This document shows positions 1-9,700 of a stretch of 60,000 bases of DNA, one piece after another. This DNA is from Owenia fusiformis (lineage: Eukaryota > Annelida > Polychaeta > Sabellida > Oweniidae): the NCBI GenBank assembly GCA_903813345.2, contig CAIIXF020000012.1:6721615-6781614 (forward strand), written 5' to 3'. Positions within the stretch are counted from its first letter, which is position 1. Each line of letters starts with the position of its first letter. The notes beneath the pieces were generated by a model. The model was not told the DNA's origin and did not search any database. It worked only from the letters and a program-made list of their open reading frames with translations. A program made the position numbers and the translations under genes.

Positions 1-72
1 CTTTTGTACGAGTTGCGGACCACTCAGTCAAACACCCTGGAGTACTTCACGCAAACAAGCAAATTTAGTCTT

Positions 73-143
73 GCCTGAACCGGGGATCGAATCCGGGACC
101 TATTGCGTAAGAGGTACATGCGCTACCGCTGAGCTACACAGGT
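73..143 (-). tRNA. degenerate tRNA or tRNA-derived SINE head
   Basis: The minus strand reads a good A box (TAGCTCAGCGG) and a B-box-like segment (GGATTCGATCC) at tRNA spacing. Acceptor arms CCTG and CAGG can pair. The anticodon stem pairs badly and the T stem has a mismatch, so this is a decayed tRNA or the head of a SINE rather than a working tRNA. A possible anticodon is TAC, but that is unreliable. The window edge cuts off the flank. Confidence 0.35.
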
Positions 144-581
144 GGACTTACTGTTGTTATGTAATTTAATTCGATGAAAACTAAAAATGTCGAAATCGAC
201 AATTATCGTCCGCCATCTTGGATACGGAGGTTACGGCCGTTACCTTCGCTTGCTACTGACCAGTGTATATGGAAAATAATTGTAACGGTTTATTATTACT
301 GTAAATGGCACTGTAGAAGAATTTTATTTCATCTGCAAATTATAATGTACAGTATTTCGGAAACAATGATTCCAAAAGGCACATTCAAAAATTCCAAATC
401 AAAGTGAACGGCAAAGTGGTCCAAGTATCTCAGAATTTTTGACTGCCAGTGCCCGTGCTATTCTATTTACATAGATGAAATATCAACATCACATCGTCCC
501 CATTTTCCAACGTTGCATCCCTAAACAGCGCACTTGTATTTTGTTCAACATAACATAAATACACTATTTTTCAATAATTTC

Positions 582-751
582 TTAATCGCCAAAACAACGT
601 TGCAAAAATGTGGCAAGGAAATCATCGAATCCTTTCGCCTGTTCTGAAATTTTCCAGCATAGTTGGGAATGACTCCAATGTACTGAAACACTGTAGTTCT
701 CCCCTAAGTGTACTGTGCCTTTGTTGGAAAACCTTGAAGGCATGAAAACAC
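582..751 (-). CDS. gene 1 exon 11 (end of ITIH_C-like domain, stop)
   Basis: Terminal exon, acceptor CTAAAG at its right edge and TAA at 584-582. It encodes GVFMPSRF and a C-terminus with two Cys (QLCWK, QRCFGD). It joins exon 10 in phase 1 at Gly. No convincing AATAAA is seen close downstream on this strand. Confidence 0.8.
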
Positions 752-3700
752 CTTTAGAGGACACAAAACCTGAAAAATATGTCCATGATTTATTTGCACT
801 TTATGTAAATTCCAATTACTAGTTATACTTCAAAGCCCATACTCTAGAATACTCCCAAAAATTACAAGCTCTTAAGCTCTTAAGCTCTCAAGTGTTTGAC
901 TTTTATCATTGATTAGTGCGTCCATCACTTCATATTTACCCATAGTTACTAATACTCTTCCGGTGTATGTACTTACCCATAATTCCTCCAGCATCTTCGG
1001 TGAGTTTATGAACCTCTCCAATCATAAAATCAAGATGCGTTCGATGTCTAGAAACAACGATGTGCACAACATTACCTAAAATAGGAAATGTATACAAAAG
1101 GAATTTTATTTTTATTAAACATGGTCTAAATTAATATTCATATTCATCTTATTTCATCAATTTTTCAAGCAAACAAAAAAGTAAAACAAATGATATATAC
1201 ATGTAGATGCCTCCAAATTAGCGTAATGCACATTCATCGATCGCAGGCGGTTAGATCATCAGTACAATTCAATAAAACACGTTTTCGTAGTATATGGATG
1301 GCAATGCGCGACCCTTAAGTATTAGTATATATTATGATTCTTACCTATTTTGATTTCCATATCGGATCGGTAAACTTTGATATTCACTCCATCAGAGCTT
1401 GAGAAGGACAACACATCCTTTTCCCACGTGTGAACAAATCTCGGAGACAAACTGCAACACCGAAATACAGATAACTCTGATATAGTATTATCCAGACCTA
1501 CTTAAACATACAAAATGCCAATACGGACAGATGCTAATACACAACTACAAAATGGCTACAACATCAAAATGAAGATATATTCTGATTGACTACACAACAC
1601 GTAAATACAGATTGACCACGGCAAACAGAAAAATACTGAATACAACATGCAAATACAGACTGACGACATTTAAATACAGACTAAATACAACATACAAAAA
1701 CAGAATACAACATGCAAATACAGATTGACGACATGCAAATACAGACTGAATATAACATGCAAATACAGAATACAACATGCAAATACACGGATTGACAACA
1801 TACACATTCATGATGAATTCAAGATGCAAATACAGATTGACGACATACAAATACAGACTGAATGCAGCATGCAAATACAGATTGACTAAAAAAATACAAA
1901 TACAGACTGAATACAACATGCAAATACAGAATGCAACATGAAATACAGATCGACGACATACAAATTCAGACTGAATTCAAGACTACAAAATACAAATACA
2001 CGTACACTATATACAGCATGCAAATACAGATTTACTACAAAATACAAATACAGACTGAATACAACATGCAAATACTGATTGACGACATACAAATATTGAC
2101 TGAATACAACATGCAAATACAGATTGACGACATACAAATTCAGACTGATTTCAAGATGCAAATACAGATTGACGACATAAAATACAGACTGAATACAGCA
2201 TGCAAATACAGATTGACTAAAAAATACAAATACAGACTGAATACAACATGCAAATACAGAATGCAACGTGAAATACAGATCGACGACATACAAATTCAGA
2301 CTGAATTCAAGATGCAAATACAGATTGACGACAAACAAATACAGACTGAATACAACATGCAAATACAGAATGCAACATGCAAATACAGATTGACAACATA
2401 AAAATACAGACTGAATACAGCATGCAAATACAGATTGACTAAAAAAATACAAATACAGACTGAATACAACATGCAAATACAAATTGACTACAATATACAA
2501 ATAAAGACTGAATACAGCATGCAAATACAGATTGACTAAAAATACAAATTCAGACTGAATTCAAGATGCAAATACAAATTGACTACAAAATACAAACATA
2601 GACTGAATACTGTATGCAAATACAGATTGACTAAAAATACAAATACAGATTGAATACAGCATGCAAATACAGATTGACTACAAAATACAAATAAAGACTG
2701 TATTGCATACAAATACACTAAGAAGCAGAAGTGATGGTGTACAACATTCAAATACTGGCACACTATAACATACAAATATTCTACATTGACAACTCATCTC
2801 GTCCCCATGAGTGGATGTAGCCCATCATGGAAGCATGGGCCAACTACAATACACATAGTAACAACATAGACTGACCTAAAGATACAAATTTATAAGTTAT
2901 TGAATGATCTGAAGTGCAATCCAGGATATATTCTGCTCGAGAAATTCTGTATTGGAACGAGACGAAGTCTAGTGCCAATACAGAATATAGAGAGCAGAAT
3001 ATATCCTGTATTGCACTTCAAATCATTCTATTGCGTTTTTATCGTGTGATCTTAGGCCAATACAATAATCCATAGGAAATTATTGTATTCTCTGTATTGC
3101 AAGTTGCTTTTGAGATTGTCCCCTCCGTACCAATATTTTCTGTATTGCTCCGGAGATGATCAATGGAGACAATCTCAGTAGCAATACAGATTGGTACAGT
3201 ACAAAAACTGACCAATAAGGGGGGGGATTCATTTACAGATCATACGATAAATAAATGTACATATTGTATGCCCGACAGCATGTACTAAATGCACTAAATT
3301 TAGTCATGATCACGTACAAACATTCGAATGTCAAGCTCACCATATAGACTATAAAACAATGATTTTGATTAATATTATAACAAATCTATAGCTTTTTAGT
3401 AGCCATTATCACGCAGACTCGATTATTTCAAACCCCAACGCTACATTGATCACCTAAGTATGGGTATGAAAAATATCCAATTATGCCAATGTTATTTGGA
3501 TGATGTCATGGCGAAATCAAAATAGGTCAATGGGACATACATAGCTGTCGTATAGGTTAAGGCTATGAAATGAAAAGAAGGTTTCGAGGTTCGCTAGGTT
3601 ATATCAATACTAGTATTTGTTTTTTTCAATTACCTACAACTTAAACAAAGGTAAGTGTGTACGTTTGGAATTTTCATGCAATACTCATTTTTATTTTTAC

Positions 3701-6700
3701 ATATTTGCATTTTTAGGAACAAATAAGACAATTCATTCAATGAATGTTCATGGAAAGTAGCCGTTCCAGTGTAATTGAGTATAACCGGTGTAAAAGAAAT
3801 TATGGTCCCCTGGGGATTATGGTCCCCTTTCTTTACGGCCCTTACTGGCCCTAACTGTGTATAAATAATAAGGAAAATAATTGTAATTAGGTCACCATAT
3901 AAATCAATTGAGAGTAGGATCAACATTTGATAGGACCACCTACCTACCCCTTTACACCTGTCCTGAAAAATTGATCGGCAACTTACCTCCCAGTAGAGAA
4001 CAAAATATCAGACCGACTGACGTAGATTGTGACGTTACGAGTTGCAACCAATAGCTCGCCAACGTACTGTGCTTGACCGCTGGCCTTGGAGGCGGAACGT
4101 TCTGTCGTGAATTTACCCCGAACAGAGGTGCCTATGGTGAGGAAAATGTTTGTTAGGGGGAGTGGTTAGGGGCATTTCGAACTCATTTGTCCCATTGAAT
4201 ATTAAAGTATAAGTAAAAAGTGGAACTTAGGTCTGTTTAAACCAGTTGAAAGGTGGACAACAATGTGCAATAATATGACCCCATATTCGATGGGACAAAG
4301 TAAAGGTGAAATAGTCCATCGGTGACCATGACCAGTTCACAAGTATTCTTTTAAATAGGGAGGTTGGGCTACACGATTTTAGATAGCTTGAACATGAATG
4401 TGTGATATTATATTATGATCCCTAGGAATTACTCCCTCCCAATCTCAATTTTTTCCAGGGACCTTACCACAACTATTTTCAACAAACCTTGATACTCAAT
4501 CGCGTAAATGAATAAACTACTAGAATATATAGTACGCGTTAATGTACAAGTTCTTTTAAAACGTGTACCTTAACTTCTCTGATAGCGCAAATTTACCCCC
4601 TCCCCCTTTTTTATCGCAATCATCACCTGTAGATGCCTCTGTCAAGAACTCGTACACCTCTCCTGGATCACCAAAGACATCGTAACATAAGTGTTCCTTG
4701 GTCCCTGATATCTTTTGCTTGATATGGGGATCTCCCTTGACTGAAAACAATACAATTTAGCAATGAATTTTGACCACTCAATAGTTTTGTTCATGTTGAG
4801 TCAGGAAATGTCTCAAAAGGTATCAACGCAATTGGCTTTATTCATCTTCAGTACGTGATGTTCATGTTCACTGAAGGAGGTCTGAAAAAATTATCAACGC
4901 TTGCAAATTGGCTTAAATATCCACGTTCAGCCGGAGATATCTTACAAGTTATCAAACGCATGTAAATTGGGTTTTATTCATGTTCAGCCAAAGACATCTT
5001 GAAAGGTATCAACCGTGCAAATTGGGTTTTAAATTTATTTTAATCAAAGACATCTTAATAATGTTCAGCCGAGGGCATCTTAAAAGTTATCAATGAATTC
5101 AAATTGGCGTTTTATTTATGTTCATCCAAAGACATCTTAAATGTTATCAAACGCATGTAAATTGGGTTTTATTCATGTTCAGCCAAAGACATCTTGAAAG
5201 GTATCAACCGTGCAAATTGGGTTTTAAATTTATTTTAATCAAAGACATCTTAATAATGTTCAGCCGAGGGCATCTTAAAAGTTATCAATGAATGCAAATT
5301 GGCGTTTTATTTATGTTCATCCAAAGACATCTTAAATGTTATCAAACGCATGTAAATTGGGTTTTATTCATGTTCAGCCAAAGACATCTTGAAAGGTATC
5401 AACCGTGCAAATTGGGTTTTAAATTTATTTTAATCAAAGACATCTTAATAATGTTCAGCCGAGGGCATCTTAAAAGTTATCAATGAATTCAAATTGGCGT
5501 TTTATTTATGTTCATCCAAAGACATCTTAAATGTTATCAAACGCATGTAAATTGGGTTTTATTCATGTTCAGCCAAAGACATCTTGAAAGGTATCAACCG
5601 TGCAAATTGGGTTTTAAATTTATTTTAATCAAAGACATCTTAATAATGTTCAGCCAAGGGCATCTTAAAAGTTATCAATGAATTCAAATTGGCGTTTTAT
5701 TTATGTTCATCCAAAGACATCTTAAATGTTATCAACGCATGCAAATTGTCTTTATTAATGTTTAGCCAAAGACATCCTAAATGTTATCAACGCATGCAAT
5801 TGGCTTTTATTAATACAGGGTGACCCAAAAAATGCAACGCTCCATTTCTTCAATATTTTTCTTAAATGTAGGTTAATTGCTCTGAAATTTGGCAAACAAA
5901 GACTTCATTCAATGTGGGATCCTCTGGCAAAGTTTCAAAAATCATAGTCTTATATTGATAGAGTTATGGTCGTTCCAAAATATGCTCCAAATGTCGTCCA
6001 TTTCCAATGTTAGGTTTTCTGATGAATCACATTCCCTTCTTTCTGAACATGTAAATGTGTTCTGGGATCACAAATTCCAGATGAAGTGCTTCAAAGGCCC
6101 CTTCATTCTTTTAAATGCACAGCTTGGGCTGCCAATTTCCAAACATGAAATCATCAGCCCCTTTTGGTTTGAGGTTGATAATGGCAACACTGTTACTGTT
6201 AATACACAACGCAATATTGCCGTTCCCAGGAAGTTCTAGGCAGTTCTAGAGTGACATAGAGGCTTCAATAGACAAGAACAGTGGTTCTAGAAGGATGGAG
6301 CCACTCCTAACACTTCTAATGATAGTATAGCCTGGCTCACTAGTCATTTCTATGAGAAGATTATCTCTCCTAGGACGGAGAACCCATGGTCAACCCACAG
6401 TCTTGATCTCAATGCCCCTGACTTCTATATATGGGGTTATTTAAAGGATGTTGTGTATGAAAATAACCCTACCGCAATTGCAGAACTCCAACAAGCAATG
6501 GCTGCAAAAATTTGAGCCATACCCATGGAGAAGAATGCACCCGTGTTATGAAGAGTTTTCCTTGAACATTGCAAGTTTGTTTTCAGGGAAATTGACGACA
6601 TCTGGAGCATATTTTGAAACAACCATAACTCTGTCAATATAAGAGTATGATTATTAAAACTTTGCCAGAGGATCCTACATCGAATGAAGTCCTTGTGTGC

Positions 6701-9700
6701 CAAATCCCAGAAGAGAATAATATTGAAGAAATGGAGGGTTGCATTTTTTGGGGTCCCCTGTATTTAGCCAAAGACATCTTAAAATTTATCATCGCATGAA
6801 AATTGGGTTTTATTAATGTTTGCCGAAAAAATCTTAAAAGTTATCAAACGCATGTAAATTTTGTTTTATCCATGTTCAACCAAAGACATCTTAAATTCTA
6901 TCAACGCTATTGGTTATACAATTTAAGCTGTGTTACACCCCAACCAAATTCGGTAGGGGGGGGGGTGATGGGTGTTCACATTACCCTCGGGCAAAACGAT
7001 CGAGGCGAGGGTTTTCTCACTTACCGCACATAAACTCAACGCATATGTAGGCGTGGTGATAATCTTTGCAGGTTGAACTTGATTCACAGGCTAAAATATA
7101 TTCAACACATTTATCAAAAGGGTGTTTACAGCAGTGAATGTAGTTTTAATCATTGAAACTTATAATAGCCCGTATCACAATTAAAAAACTAATTTTTTCT
7201 TAAACATCACAGCTTGAAAAAATCAATAAACTTACATGTATTGCCCATTTTGGTTATCTAACTTACAAACTTGACGATAAGGATTTGTAGATACAGGGTG
7301 GTCATGAAACTGGAAGCTTGCATTATCCTTTTATTTTTGTCAATTTAGGGAATTACTGCCTCATATAAGGCACATTTGTACCATTTGTGATTTCCTATAA
7401 ATCTACCATATTGAGGACCATCAGACTGATACTCACGATGTTACAGCACATGTGATAAAAGTGACCACCATCACACTGTAGGTAAACCTGTACACGTCAA
7501 CAAAAGTTGTCAATGACCCGACTGCGGCATTCCTCAGCAGGTTATGACACGCGTGATCTCTTTTTGAGGTCAGGTTGGGACATATCTGGACTATGGGCCA
7601 CTTATTCATTATCTGTTCTCCTGCTTATAAATGCGGTCATTGAAGTGGAACATGTTGGTGATTGGGCGCCGTAACCACGAGGTTGCGAGTTCGAGACGCG
7701 TGTGCTCCCTTGTGTTTATTCATTTTTCAAAGTGATGCAACATTTCAGTCTGAAGGTCATGAAATATGATATGCTGGTGGGCTTTTTAATGATGTACACA
7801 TATGCCAAATATAAAGAAGTAATTCCTTAAAAAGATAAAGATATGAGAAAATATAGAGTGGCAGTTATTTACCACCCTATCTACAAATCTCTCACTCAAG
7901 TTTGTATATTAGTGTAGTATCAATTGCTTACGAATAGTTCTAGCAGTGGTCGTATGAATATTTGGAGAAACTGTTGTTGTATCTTCTGCAATCACTGGAT
8001 CATTTTCCGGTGCTAAAGACAAAAGTGGCACAGCTTAAATTTTTCAGACTAAACACTCTTTCTCTGCACTTTATTCAAAGTGATTAACTCTAATTTCTTA
8101 TCCTAGTAAATACTGTTTCCCTCTTTTTATCTATAATTACTAATACACGTTTTTTGGTTATTTATGGGCCTAGTAATGCCTGGGTCACATCCATCGGCCG
8201 GAGCCCAGACGATTGAGTGTTTTGTTCAATATTGTATTCGATTTTGAACAAAATACTCAATCGGCCGCGCGCCATAGTGAAAATCGGAGTAAATGTGACC
8301 AAGGCATTAGGAACCTTTAAAAAGGTTACCATGTCATATGGGTACTCTATAGTTTCTCACCGGTAAATGGGGGTCAACTGGAGGCTTAAGATTTTAGTTT
8401 GTACTTTTTAAGATTTTGACCTTAAATATGCAAAGGAAGGCCTAGGATACCTCTTAGAGAACGAAAAAGCAGACGGCTTCATGGTTACATAAACTTTGCA
8501 GCGGTAATTATGTGGAGCGCACTACTTACGATTAAAAAATTGAACAGGCCTATGTATTATAAGCAATTCGGTTGTTACTGCTGTAGTTGTCGTCATTGTT
8601 TCTGGCGTTGTTGTCGTCGTTGTTGATGGCGTGGTTGTAGGCATCGTCGTCGTCGTTGTTGTTGGCGTCGTCGTCGATGTTGTTGGCGTCGTCGTTGTGG
8701 TAGGCGTCGTCGTCGTTGTGAAAGGCGTCGTCGTCGTTGTGGTAGGCGTCGTCGTCGTTGTTGTGGGCGTCGTCGTTGATGTAATAGGCGTCGTGGTGGT
8801 AGGCGTCGTCGTTGTTGTAGTGGGCGTCGTCGTCGTTGTTGTTGGCGTCGTTGTAGTAGGCGGCGTCGTCGTCGTTGATGTGGGCGTCGTCGTTGTTGTA
8901 GTGGGCGTCGTCGTCGTTGTTGTAGTAGGCGTCGTCGTTGTAGTAGGCGACGTCGTCGTTGTGGTCGGCGTCGTCGTGGGCGTCGTCGTCGTTGTTGTTG
9001 GCGTCGTCGTCGTAGGCGTCGTCGTTGTGGTGGACGTCGTCGTTGTTGTTGGTGGCGATGTGGTGGTAGTTGTTGTCGTCGTCGTTGTTGATGTTGTTGT
9101 TGAAGGCGTCGTAGTTGTTGGAGTTGTCGTCGTTGTTGATGTTGTAGTAGACGTAGTTGTCGTTGGTTTTTTAGCTAAAAGTATGTAGCAGCCACATTGT
9201 TGTAAACATATCAATTATCATTATGGTGATAAAATGTGTTTGCACGCTAAAACAATATTGTATGAGATATTTTTGTGTGAGCATTTAACACTGTAAACAA
9301 CTTACAACATATGTTGTTTATGCATTCTGGAAGCGAGTGGAAAGTGGCGCAATCGTCGTTCGTCGTACATGTTGTTTGACCTACAAAACACAGAAAAATA
9401 TCAATTCAAATGTTTTTCAATTGCAACCTTGAAAATGAAAGTATGATAATTGCTATAATGTCCCCTTTATTTTAAAATCCTGTCAAATAAATTTACCCCG
9501 CCCATTTTAATTCCAAGTTACGCCCCCGATGGGATTCAACTGCTAACTGCCTTAGTTTGAATGCTAACTATTTCTGTATGGATTAAATGTCTCTTGGTAG
9601 GTTGGTCCTTGATTTTGATAATGGATCTTGAATGATGGAGAGACATTAGACATTGTTTCTTTTCACGTACGTCTGATCATTGTTTGGAATAATTGGGGTT

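Noticed and set aside
1590-2775. Long Tyr/Leu/Val-rich frames on the minus strand and a Gln/Lys/Ile frame on plus
   Set aside because: They follow the minisatellite unit and have no start context, domain or splice logic.
4790-5812. CRISPR-like regular repeats
   Set aside because: Units are adjacent, with no unique spacers, in animal DNA; this is a satellite.
8631-9188. Plus-strand Val/Gly-rich open frame of 185 codons
   Set aside because: It is the antisense of the Thr/Pro mucin exon, which has splice sites and phases that fit gene 1.
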